Source of the DNA: Promerops cafer
Taxonomy: Eukaryota; Chordata; Aves; Passeriformes; Nectariniidae
DNA length: 64,000 nucleotides
Assembly (NCBI GenBank): GCA_013398275.1
Contig: VZSE01002626.1
Location: forward strand, 434,001-498,000
Reading direction: 5' to 3'
A program made the position numbers and the translations under genes. Below are positions 50,201-62,300 of the stretch, one piece after another. Within the stretch, counting starts at the first letter, position 1; the number at the start of each line of letters is the position of its first letter. The notes beneath the pieces were generated by a model, which worked only from the letters and a program-made list of their open reading frames with translations, searched no databases and had not been told where the DNA came from.

Positions 50201-52860
50201 CAGCAATCTTTTTTGAACACATTTCTACTTTTACAACAGTTTTTCAAACAATTTTTACTCTAGTACCACATGCTTTAACATTACTTAAGTTTTGCAAGTC
50301 TTCTTAATGGTGATGTTCTATTATTATGTCTATTGTTAAGACCAGTAAAATGGCAAAACTAGGAAAAATGTCTAAATTCATTTTGGATGTTCAGTGTGAG
50401 ATATCTAGGACCATTTTCAGACTGCATAGCATCAAAGCTATGTAGGGAAATTAAACAGTGGAAAATTTCAACTTCAAAAGTAAACAAAATCTGAAATATT
50501 TTGGCTCACAATTAAAATACTTCAGTAATGAAATACTACTGTAATACCTCAGGCAGCTGTAGTCCATAATCTTGCTATTCCCATCTTCCTCTGCAGCACA
50601 GGCTTTCTGAGCGAGACAAGAGAAGAAGAGGTTGGTTTATTATACAGTCCCTGGTTGTAGTGTGGAAGAGCACACAGCCGTGTGGGAGACTTCACCCCAT
50701 GGAAGTGGAAGGGAAAGGGGGAAAGAATTCAAAGAGGAACAAAGAGGGGAAAATTGAAAAATAATAAAATGTTCCTTAAAGATATTGCGGATGGCTATCT
50801 AAACTGAAATATATTGGTTCTCAGGTGTTTGATTTTAGGAAATATATAAACAGCTGCTACACATGCGACCAGCCTAGCTGACATTTCCCCCTTTTCCTAA
50901 CATAGGAAAAGTAACATTCCCTGAAGCTTGTACCTTCAAGGACAAACTCCCATCAGCTTCAGGAATGGGTGGGCACTTACCACTTCAGCAATGACAATCG
51001 CAGAGACTCAAGTCAAGTGTCTTGAAAATAAGATCATATGGTGAGAGCTGGGTTGAGGCAGAACAAGGAGCCACTTTCTCACCCCAGAGCACAGTCCTGC
51101 AGAGTTTTCTTCAGCAGTTGCCCTGCTTCCCACGCTGCCTGTCTTCAATTAACACCTCCATTCCTGAACTTCTGTCTCTTAAGGAGTGAAAAGAGCATTT
51201 TCTGCTCCCTTTTTGACTCAAGGTTCAAGAGAAATTTCAGGCTTCTTAGCACACAGATGAATGAGAGGACACAGGAATGGGGTGCTCTCTTCAGTTGAAG
51301 TACTGCTAATGTTTCAAGGGGTTTTCTTGCTTACAATGAAGACAGAGGATTTGAGCATGGCACAAGCCATCAGAGTGCATGAAGGGAAGTGACTGTTCTT
51401 CCTCAAAGGAGATGTTACCAACTCTTACAGGGCTCTCCTTGCCTCCTAAATGAGACATAGTCTGAAGTAAACTTGCCTCAACCATGTATGTGTTAAATAC
51501 CCCAGTCCTCAGCTCTGTTCCTGTTTGATCCTACTACTTACTAAAAGGAACATAGACTGAAAGGACTAAGTACCCCCAAAAAATTCATAGAAGAGTGACT
51601 CTGCCTCAATTTGTGAGATGAGTGAATTGAGAAAAACGATCTGTTTGACAACTAAATTAAAACTGTTAGCCAGGTCTGTCTGTACAACCGATGGAAAATC
51701 TTTAGGGGGACCAAAAACCACTGAAGATCACCAAAATCAAGATTAACAAAGATTTCCCAAATCTGGGAGGGCAGGGTTTGTTTCTCTGGAGTCACTTATG
51801 GGGAACTGAGGTGGAAGAAAATGAAAGAAAGGGACACGATGACCACAGCTTCATTTTCTACAGAAAGTGGGGGTGGGATAGACTGTCTAGATGGCAAGGG
51901 GAAAAAATTTTTTGTAGGCAAGATGAAGAAAACCTTTACCTTTTAGCAGTTCTTTCTTTTTTTATCCTTTGTGGTGTGTTCCCTGGCTACCCATTATGTA
52001 ACCCTGGTAAGAATGAAGTCATCGAGGGAACAGGGGATCTCTTCCATCCCACAGATAACTTGGTGGCTGTGGATAAAGGTGTTCCCTAAGCTGCCTTGTC
52101 TTTGGTGGATAGATTAAAATAACAATGCTTTCAAAAGAAGGAAATCTCCCCAAAGTCACTGCATGTGAAATCTGTGAGAAGCATCTTTGTACAACTGCAA
52201 GTACATCAGCAGTACAGGCAAATCTCCTAGCAAAAGAGCTCTGTGTATAGTATGTAAGTCCACAGTCCACCATGAGCCAGCTTTTTTGTGAAATGGGGGT
52301 CCTCTGCACAACTAAGTGAATAATCCACAATTAATTGCCTACAACGGACAGATCCACGCCAAAAGTGTAAGACATATCATCAGAAAAATAGTTCAAAAAA
52401 TAAGAAAAAACTAGAATTATCAATCTGATTATATTCAGGACTCATCAGAAGTTGTTTGGACTTGTTTCAGAAATTACAATAGAGATTTAAAGAAAAGTAG
52501 GAGGCAAAGAAAATTCAGAGAAATACAATGAATGCATGTATGTAATTTGTCACTCCATTCAGTAGACACTGCAAAATATTCAAGAAGAGGAGAGTATAAG
52601 AGAAATGACAGGATTCAACTGTAGAAAAACATGTAGTTTACATAGTCTTAATATATCTGTAATAAAACATAAATATGCATTACAATGTTGGAGATAAAGT
52701 TCCTGTTTTTCTTTTTAATCTTTGTCAAAATCCCTCTAAAGTTGTTATTTTTGAAAAAGAAAAAAGATAATGCAACTTAAGTCCATTGAGTATCTTTAGG
52801 CCAAAATATTGTGCTTGACTTATATACTATTACCCAGTAACTGACAAGTGCCAAATGCTT
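47274..52860. other. AT-rich non-coding DNA, no gene seen
   Basis: No gene recognised. The interval of about 47720-48120 is rich in homeodomain-type words (TTTAATTTATC, CCAATTACCAC, CTCAATTAACTG) with little simple sequence, and could be a conserved non-coding element; this is a guess. A 103-codon frame at 51778-52089 starts at TTG, contains a short hydrophobic stretch and is crossed by CTG|GTAAGA at 52007, but has no recognisable family. Confidence 0.55.
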
Positions 52861-52864
52861 TATC

Positions 52865-52896
52865 ATTATTATTTATTTATTATCATTTATTATTTA
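52865..52896 (+). repeat. (TTAT)n AT microsatellite
   Basis: Imperfect ATTATTTATTTATTATC-type repeats of about 30 bases. Confidence 0.8.
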
Positions 52897-54089
52897 GCTT
52901 GGAACCAACAACGGTTTTGGCACAGGGCTTCCCAGTCTGCTTGCCCTGCACAGCTGCTTAAAAGGTTTCAGTGATCACGACTAGGTGGAAGTGTTGACCT
53001 CCTTCATGCCAGATCATTTACATGACCAATCAGAAGAATCAGCATCCATCACATGTATGAATGGCTTTAGCAAAACCCACACCAAAACTAACTTCTAAGT
53101 TCATGATACATTCCTTAGCTCTACCATTTTATTGCCATTTTTTTATTACCATCATACCTCAAGAAAGAGGAAGCTTTTTTTTGCCCTGCTGCAATAATAC
53201 TTCACAAGATGGTTGTACAGTATTAGATACTGTTCACATAGCAGGGAAGACAGTCTACATAGAGGAGAGGAATTTGATACTGCTGCTTATTCATGTGGAT
53301 CTTTAGCAGTTCTCTATATTGCAACCAGGTCATAAGTGTCAGGGGTGAACAAACCTCCAGGAATAAAATTAAATCTAGATTAACCTCTCTTAAAAATACT
53401 TTTAAAACTTCTGAGGTTACATGAGGCAAACTTTTTTTCCTTTTCCAGTTGCTATGTGCCTTTTTACTTTCAAACTCCATGAAAAGAAATGTCAAAACAT
53501 TTGAAACTTGCAGGTATCTCCAGACTGCTCAAATCCACTTTTTAATCTAACTAAACATCATATAACAAAAACTTCTCTCAACCATAAGTAAAGGAGTTTA
53601 GAAAACACCCTATATATAGATCATAAAGTAAGCAGTATTTTAGTCTACAGATAAATTAACCTTGCGTTGCTGACTATCATCTTCTCACATTTATAGCAAA
53701 ATTAATTATAGTTGATTACACAAAAAGTGCCTTTAAAGTCACTTTTTATAAAAAATATGGAAAATTCTACATGGAATACTGGACAATTCTTGAGTGAAAT
53801 ATCTTGGATTTCCCATTTATTACAAATTTTAAATCATTTGAACTGAGCTGCTTGGTGAGCTGCAAATACCATCTAGACCTGCCATTTTCATACTCTTTCC
53901 AGGGTCTGGTTTGGCCACAGTTGGAGGTGGAATACAGCTTTACATGGTTCTTGTTTTGATCTAGTATGGCTGGGTTTTACAGTGTTAGATATTGTACTGC
54001 TTGGTAATTTTAATACAGAGTGGTCTATTTCAGTTTTAATGTAGACAGATATTTCCTAGCATTGAAAAAATAGAAACAATAGAATTTAA
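52897..54089. other. AT-rich non-coding DNA, no gene seen
   Basis: No recognised elements. The GC-moderate patch at about 52900-53000 has no identifiable content. Confidence 0.65.
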
Positions 54090-54119
54090 TTTTTCTTCTC
54101 TTTTTTTTTTTTTTAACAG
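54090..54119 (+). repeat. Polypyrimidine/T14 tract ending in AACAG
   Basis: TTTTTCTTCTC and T14 are followed by AACAG. Formally this is a very strong 3' splice-site sequence. No open frame, donor site or other exon feature follows closely, so I list it as a T-tract that happens to resemble an acceptor. Confidence 0.6.
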
Positions 54120-56420
54120 ATGTGCTCACTCAATAGAAATCCAACAGGAATGGGCATGGAAAGGGTACTGATTCCTATAAATCATGTCCCCTCTGTCTAG
54201 TCTTTTTAATATATTTTCTGCTGTTAAAATAATGACAGAGAAAGTAGAAATGAGATCTGAAATGTTAGAACCATGCCAGTAAAAAAATAAAACTAATTAA
54301 ACCAGAAAATTAAAAAAAAATTAAAAACCTGCAATAAATTGAAAGGAAGCTTGCATTCCTTGAATTACACAAAATAATACAATGACACCCTGACAGTAAG
54401 ACATGAAAGCATCTCTACTGAACAGCAAAAGAAACAATACAAATTGCTAAAAAAAAACTAAACAGAGCTCATGGTACTGATACCAGGAGGAACATAAAGA
54501 TGGAAGAAGAGAATTTCCAAGAAAACATAATTCAAACACATTTGGATTAGCAAACCACAAATCAGAAAAATTTAAATATTAATAAAATTCAATCTATCCA
54601 AACTTCATTTGGCAGAGAGGGAAGATAACAGTCCCTTTTTTTTCAGGCTGTATTATATATTTCTGCACAAAAAGCATAATTCCATATGTATGGAAAATGG
54701 TACTACAGTGTGACTGGGCAGAACCTCTTCAGGCAGATGTAAATGTTTAAGCAGGGTGTTGCACTGAGTTGCACTGTAGCTTCTTTAAATTCTTCTGATA
54801 AAGAACATCAGAACTGAACAATTGCTTATCAGCCAGCTTGTTCTCAGATGCAAATTAGCAAATCATACCACTTCAATAATGTGATGCTGCACAAAAAATA
54901 CTGCAAATGCTCCACAATTACATGCTGATGTATCTTTGCATTTGAAGTAAAATCACCTTAGATGGAATGTTACAGAATGATGAAGCAACATATGTGACAT
55001 AATGCATTAGCTTAAATATTTTATTAAAATCGTTCTGCCATGCGGACCATGAAGATTATATTCACATGAGCAGTTCATTTGAATTTTTTATCTTGGTTAA
55101 TCCTTACAGAAAATCTCTTCAGTTAGTCTTGGAAGAGGGTGTGAGTACTTCACACAAAAAATTCAACTTCAAGTTGTAACAGAGGCTAAGCTATTTCAGA
55201 GAAACCTAAATCCTTGTGACATTTAAAATTGTTCTCAGCGTCTGAATAACCCCTTCCCATGGAGGAAAAGCTCTCAGGAAACTCTTTTTTTCCCTCTGTC
55301 ATCTTATGATTCCATTCAGGACATGGTGCAAGTATGAATGCAAGCACAAGCCTATAGGCTCTGGATTCCATGTTCACCCACAAGGCAAAGAGGCCCTCAG
55401 CACAGTAAAATATAAATATGCAGATAAATCCATTTCTGCCATGCAGATTAAAAAAACCATTCCCAGTATAATCTGAAGTTCAGGTCTTTTATTGAACCTA
55501 AGAACCTTAAGTGTGCAGTCTTCATCTGGAGTCAAATCCAGTGCTTGACATATATATTTAATCTTAGTTCAGATCTAGTTATTTTTGTTGGCAGAAGAAT
55601 TGGTGCTAAAATCATAACACATTCCAGTTTTCTCATTCTATTCCACTTTAGTATATGGATTATCTGAAAGGATGTCCATATACAGTTCAAGGAAAGTTAA
55701 TGGGTCAAGCTACAATGTCCCTGAAACTCTACTATTCAGAACTCAAAACTCTTTCAAACTAACTTTAGAGAATGCCGGAGGTACTGAGACACTAGTTTAT
55801 TTGTTTAGGCAATAATTGTCCTCTGCCTCCAGAGAAGCCCTAAAATTGCTTCTATGTTTAGAATCAAGATTGGTCTGTTAAGGCTGCTTGTCACAAAGTT
55901 TCACCACTTTTTAGGACTGTTTATTCCCACTACTCTATTTTCCAATTTAGACCATTATGGAGTTTGATTGATGTATCTGCCTGACACAATATAGCAAGAA
56001 CACTGGAATCCTTTATCAGATGCCTTAGGCAGTACAATTACTATTTAGGGGTTACAGTGACACTGTTTGTTAAAGGTTTATCGCCTGCCTTTCAGAACAA
56101 ACATTATTATTTGTAGCTTTTGGGGTTTTTACTGTCTCAGTTTGGAGGGAAAAGACTGTGTGAAAATACATCAATATAAGAAAAAGGTAGAAACTCAGGC
56201 TCCCATCCCTTGGCAGACACATGACATTCTGCTGGAAATTACTACTGTTAGTGACATTCTTCTATAGAGGTGAAACAGAAAAATTGTTTCTGGTCTTGTT
56301 CCATTGACTAGAATAAAGAATGATCAGCCTCTTCAGTGATGGAAAATTGGGTATTGCTGCTTAATAGCCACTACTACAACAGATACTGTCTGTACAAGAG
56401 GTGAGTCAGAGCAGCTACAG
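54120..56420. other. AT-rich non-coding DNA, no gene seen
   Basis: Unique-looking AT-rich DNA with short A-runs (about 54280-54325). Nothing recognised. Confidence 0.65.
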
Positions 56421-56650
56421 CCACAGAAAAATAGACTGGGAAGGGGACTTGAAAAGTCATCTGGTCTATCTCTTGCCCCAGGATATGATCAGCTCTAGCT
56501 GTGTTATTTTTGAAAATGTTTGTTTGGCTTGTACCTAAAGACCCCCCAGAGCTGGGATGCCCCAAATTTCCCTACATAATCTCTTCTTGTGATTCACTCC
56601 TCCAAATTCACAACCTAGCGGTTGAGAATGAATCTTTCTGTCTGAATTTC
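56421..56650 (-). mobile_element. Old CR1 LINE fragment
   Basis: On plus, CACAGAAAAATAGACTGGGA, then AAGTCATCTGGTCT, ATGATCAGCTCTAGCTGTGT, TTTTTGAAAATGTTTGTTTG and CTTGTACCTAAAGACC follow each other in the order and spacing of the reverse-complemented CR1 3' region (tcacagaatagactgg..., gaggtcatctagtc, ggatcagctctagc, gatgtttgtctaacctg, cttaaaaacctcc). Divergence is high, so it is older than the copy at 59238. The left end is well defined; the right end fades at about 56650. No coding part survives. Confidence 0.8.
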
Positions 56651-59237
56651 AGGTCTGCTCACTCTTGCCACAGCCAGCACTGACAAAGAATATTACTCTA
56701 CTCTTTGTAGCTCTTCTTTCAGAAGCAGTGACAGCATAATTCCTTTGGTGAAACGTGGTTCCACTCCTACTCCTTTGTGCCTGCAACTTCCTGCAAGGAG
56801 CTACTGCGCAGTTTAGGAAACACAGATTAGGAATGGTGATGGTGGAATGGAAGAGGAGCAGGAGAGGAGATAAAATCTCCTTTATGACTGAACACAGTCC
56901 TTTAGTTCTCTTCATCCTGCTCATTCTGTCCCTTTGAAGTTAAAAGTTACAATGGCTTCAATGACTTATTCCTGTAGATAACTTCATACCTAAAGATCTG
57001 GCTAAAAGAGCTGTAGGAACATTTAACCCTCATTTAAACTAAAACCACAGCCTTTGCAAATATTAAACTAAACAGCCAAAATAATAAATAAATTCACAGA
57101 TACATGCATACACAGCATGAATCTGGTTTAATTAGCATTTTGCTTTTCCTAGACACTCTTTAAATGTCTTTAAATATTTTCATTAATTTTCATTACTCAA
57201 ATAGTTTCCAGGAGTAAAAGCATTTTTATTATCTAATGAACAATCATATTCCATCAGTGCATTTATTATACAACAGTTATAGCTTGACAGACTTCAGAGC
57301 TGTCTTCACAGCGTTTACCAGAAGCCACCTGATTTGACAGCTAGGAAATACATAGTCTGCATTTCAATGCAAATGATTTAAACTCATAATCACTAAACTG
57401 TGGCCCATTCTCAAGCACAATCACTGACATTATAATAAAAGAAAATACTCTGTGCTTTGCTGTAGAATAGTCCTAGAAAGGTTTTCTTTAAAAACACAGT
57501 AGATTAGGCAAGAAATATTTTTTTTCAAGGCAGCCAAAATCTATACCAACTCCTATACGACTGTCCAGTGCTGTCATGATGGTTTGCTCTGGTTTTTGGT
57601 GATTGTGACAAAACATAACAATGTTGTCACTGTGGCTTTCCAATTTAAATTAATAAAACTTCCTTACTACAACTGTTTTTTTTTTCATGTCCTATGTGAA
57701 TTTCCTTTATTAAAGTGTCTTGGCTTCAAATTTCTCTTACTCTTTCTTTCCTCACTTCTTTTAGAAACTGTTTTTCAGTCTGTGATTCCTCTCCCTGTCC
57801 TTCACACTAATCAGCACCTTACCTGACATGCTCTCCTCAGTCTCTTTTTTCCATGATAAAGTGGGCCCTTTGGCCTTGAACTGAACTCCCATCTTCTGCA
57901 TTTCCATTCTTTGTCCTATCCATCAGCAATGTTCCTGTTGTGTATGGGGGGAACACAGTTCCTGACATTTGTGTCCTACAATTTCATAATAGGTTTTTTG
58001 CTGAAATGACTGAAAAGGTATTAAAGGATCAAATTGTTTAGACTCAGATATTAAACTTTCAGTCCATATTTCTTGAAATTTTCAATTCAGTGGGACTTGT
58101 ACCAACATTTCATATGGAACTTCTTCATTTGCTTGTGTTTCCACACTTTGCTCCTTTTGTAACCAAGCAATCCAACAGAGGTCTGCTTCATTTGGTATCT
58201 CATCTGGTCTGGCCAGCCCAAATAGGTATAGAACTCTGAGCAGAAAAAGAAATTTAAATTGGCCCTTGTAAAAACCTCTCCAAAATTCCTCTCTCCCACC
58301 ACTAGAATTAAACATTCAGTGAACATAAAGAAAAGTGTGAACCTTCTCCATCTGCACAATTGCAGAAATAAAAGTGATGGTGGGTCCTGTCAGCTGATGT
58401 AAATCGGCATGGCTTGCCCAGAGGTATTAGAGCCTTACTAAGGTGATATCAGGAGCAGCTAAAGAGTTGGTCCTTGCATTTGCAAGGCAGTTTGTAGATT
58501 AAATCCAATGGATATTAAAATCTGCAGTGTCTTTTCTGTTCTTACCTTATTCTTTTTCCTGCCATCTGACCATTGCACCGCAGTCAAGGTGGAAATCTCA
58601 CTGGAAACACTGAGACCAAAGGATGTGCTGTTGCTGAAAGCTATCTGTTAACAGAAAATCAAGATGTTTTGTTCTACAATTCCAGCTCTAAGTGGCTGAA
58701 TCTTTGACTTCTTTCCAAGAACCCTAAGCTTCTATTTCCATTTATGGAAACAATTGACATGTACCTGAGCTCTCACAGGTAGCTTAGTATCTGTTCATAC
58801 CTAAAACAAAAGGCACATGTTGAACAAGAGGGCCTTGATTGCTATTTATTAACACTGGGACTTGTAGAAAATGTTCCTGTTGCTGAGTGAGGTTAGTCAG
58901 AATTTCCTTTTCTTTCTAGATTCAACCCCTACAAGGAAAGCTGCTAGAAACAACAGTAACAGGGGAACTATGCAAAAGATGCATATATCTGTTAACTGTA
59001 CTTAATTTTATGCAAATTCATTTATTTTTATGGATTTATTTCTGGAACACTATGCCAAATATTTCAAGTCAAATTTTTATGAGGAAATTCCTTCAGATTA
59101 AATGTACCCACTTCATAAGGATTCTTGGCTTAATTTCAGGTTCTACCTAAAAAATCCCTATTTGTTAAGGATGTGTAAAAGCACCCATGAATTGATTCAT
59201 GCATCAGAGTTAAGATGTAAATTCTGTCTAATTTGCA
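56651..59237. other. AT-rich non-coding DNA, no gene seen
   Basis: No gene recognised. A short imperfect hairpin lies at 57605-57630 (GTGACAA paired with TTGTCAC), and a lone octamer ATGCAAAT at 57367-57374. Neither is beyond chance. Confidence 0.6.
57605..57630. repeat. Short inverted repeat
   Basis: GTGACAA and TTGTCAC flank a 12-base middle that can add three further pairs (CAT with ATG) across a two-base bulge. It is too short for a microRNA precursor. Confidence 0.5.
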
Positions 59238-59386
59238 ATCATAGAATCCAAGTATATCCTGAGTTAGAAAGGACATGTTAGGATCATCAAAGTCCAGCTG
59301 CTGGCCCTGCAGAGAACTGCCCCAAGAAGCACTGTGTGCCTGAGAGTGCTGTCCAAATGCTTCTTAGTGCTGTGGCCACTTCCCTG
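59238..59386 (-). mobile_element. CR1 LINE 3' fragment, severely 5'-truncated
   Basis: On plus it starts AATCATAGAATCC, the reverse complement of the CR1 terminal ATTCTATGATT repeat. It continues through GTTAGAAAGGACATGTTAGG, ATCATCAAAGTCCAGCTGC, TGGCCCTGCAGAGAACTGCC, GTGCCTGAGAGTGCTGTCCA and GTGGCCACTTCCCTG, all recognisable in order as a CR1 3' untranslated region of the type common in neoavian birds (J- or E-like). It ends abruptly at 59386 and carries no coding sequence. It is clearly less diverged than the fragment at 56421. Confidence 0.93.
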
Positions 59387-62300
59387 AAAATAGAATATTT
59401 CTGTGAAAATTCCAAAATTACAGTAGATCCAATGCACTAAAATCCCATTTTAGGTAAAACTGTCCTTTTATGTGTAGTTCCTTATTTTAACATTCTTTCA
59501 ATTTGTAGTGTTGCAAGACCTTCTATGTATAGGTCGCATGAAAATTCTGTGCCATGCAAATATTTTCTTTTAACCTTGAAGTAAAGCTAATAAAGCTAGT
59601 GTGTAGTCTTGTGCGTTCTACAAGCATTTGTATTCTAGTTCAGATTAATTTGTTGTAGGTGCTGAACATATGTAAATATATTATTTGTCTACATTTTTTT
59701 AGTTATAACACTGCATAAAAATTAAAACTGATGCAAAACAATGTCAAATATCATCTAGACAAATATCCTTGAGAAATCAAAATAGAATTCTCTTCTACTG
59801 GCAAGAAAAACCTAGCAACACCACATTTAAGACAGCTACAGGAGGTATGACATGGGTAGTTTTTTAGATCAAGACTTTGATGTTTCTTTAGATTTCCGGT
59901 AAAAACTGGTGGACTTCTGTCTGTAATTATATGAACTTCTGACAGACTTCACATTAGATAAATGCAGAGTTTAGATTCCTGATGTACCATTTACATCCTT
60001 TATGGATTCAGTTTGTGATCCCTAAGATCATTTTCAACTGTCCATCCCTTCATAAACACCAGTCTTCAAAGGACTCTGTTTTGAAATGAGGATTATTTGA
60101 ATTTGAGTTCTGCTTCTGTTCAAGTGAGGGGTCATCTTTCAACCTCTCCCACATTTTAGTGAAACTAATTTTCTGGTCTTTCTAAAGAGATAATAATAAC
60201 ATCCTGCTTAGAACAGCTCAGTTTTTTAGCTTGAAGTAAAGAACATGATAATACTGTTTCACTTGGTACAGCCTTCTCTTTCTTTCATTTCAACTGCCAT
60301 TTATCAGCGTCTCAAAGAACTACAATTCAGTTTATTTGTGTTATTAGGACTCCTTCCATGTAGATTACGATAATAAATTTTAGATGACCTGTTTTCAGAA
60401 GCAGACATATTGCTGCCTAAATCTAACAGGGAGGAGAACCCTTGTAAAAAAGGAGAAACTCTTGTTTTGAAAGGTCCTTTGTTTTAAGTGCTGGCATAAT
60501 TATTAAAGAGGTTGAATTTATGTTCTTCAAATTTCCTTAGATATATTGAAACTTTATAAATGAAGTTGAAAATGTTTCCAGGCATTCATCTATTTGTTTG
60601 TTGAGATTATTTTATACCATTCAGCAAATATCATGTCTTCCTTAGCTGTTAATATGCTTCTGTTTTCAGAATTCACAGATTTGAAACTGGTTTGCTTTTA
60701 CTTTTTTTATTATCATTTTAGGTAAGATTAATGTGTGTGCATGCTAGAATAATAGCTATTTTATTAATTCTATAGTTGTTGAAACTCCTATTACCTAATA
60801 CAGTAGGATATTAGAGTACACTTAATACACATACAGCCACTGTGAGATCTGGGGTTGCTTTTTAACTACTGTTAAGCCTTTAATTAAATCAAGCCTTGTG
60901 CCCTTGAAAAATTATCCTGTAACAGATTTCTTGGCAAAAACTCTTGACATGGAAAAAGAATGTACAAAGGTGATGGTCTGTTCTTTTAACTAATCATCAC
61001 TATTCTAAAGAGGAAAACAGAACCTTCAGCAGAATTTTGAGGAGTGGAAAACAGTTTCTGACCTTTCTCTGACTCTCTTTTAGGCCCAAGGGAAGTCTGC
61101 TCCTCTGCCGTGGTGGGTAAAATGAAGGTAAAGGAACCCAAAATAGTCCATTAGTTCTTGGCAAGAAAATTGGAGGTTGCGATGTTCCCGATGGTGGGAG
61201 CAGTGTATGAGGTACATGTAGTACATATAGACATAGTATAGAAAGTGTTCAACTTTCCCTGGCTTCTGGGATAGTTTATATCTACTGATTCCTTTTCCTT
61301 TCCAAGGAGCAAAGGTAATGGATGTTCCTATGGAACACAGGATCCAAATACATTCTTTAACGAGAATATTTTCTCAGCCTTTGGAAATCAAGAAGCTTAA
61401 TCCAGTTTTTAAATAAAGTAGCTCTCCTATACAAACTTTTCTTTAGATTTACATCAGTGCTGCATTCATTATGATTGAAATTAAATAGAAGTCAGAGGTA
61501 GGGCCTTTATCAAGCTTCACACCCTAGCCAAACATATATACATAGTGAATTTCTTCTTTAATGCCCACGAAGACTTTTCCTTATCCGTATACTCTCTCCC
61601 TGCCATCTTTGTATTTTATGAGAAATTAATGGATTACCTTGACAGCCACCTGAACTGGCAAGCTCTTCCTTGTAATTTTTTTCTTTTTTGGTTCAGAATT
61701 ACATGTTAGGGTCAAGCCATTCTGAGACCAGAGTAGACTGTAAAGAACACCCCCAATGGATTACTCCTAATTTATTTGACCCAGGTGTTTCTGTAATTGT
61801 GACACACTGAAAAATTTCACAGTGCTTTAATGGCCCTTAAACTTACATTTCCACCTGCTCTTTCTGGCAGTGTGGTATTGCTCACGTTCCTTATGTTCCT
61901 TTGTTTATTTAGGTGTGTTTCTTTGTTTCTGTATCTAATTTAGCACATTTTAAAGAAGAGGGAATAGTAAAATTTAAAAGTCTGGTAGTGAGAGTTTCTC
62001 ACATTACCACCACATGCACTACTAACACACAGGTGTTCACCAGAGGAACAGGTAAAGTACGGTGTGAATAATATTCATAATGAATGTTTCCCCAGATGCA
62101 ATTAAACATCTGTTATATACACTATGTAGCTCATTTCTTTCCTGCATCGCTATCAGAATAGGTTAAAACAGAACCCCACAGGGAGTTCCCTAAAACTTGC
62201 ATATGCCCACCCATGTCTCTTTTGATGGGGTGAAAGACAACCTCATTTCATTGAACAACCTTATATCTGAGAGCTTCAGCAGTAAGCTCTTTAAACATCT

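Noticed and set aside
51778..52089. Plus-strand open frame of 103 codons with a hydrophobic stretch and a CTG|GTAAGA donor-like site
   Set aside because: The first codon is TTG, no domain is recognised, and single donor-like sites are common by chance.
54090..54119. Strong 3' splice-site look-alike (T14 then AACAG)
   Set aside because: No open frame or matching donor follows, and T-runs are frequent in this window.
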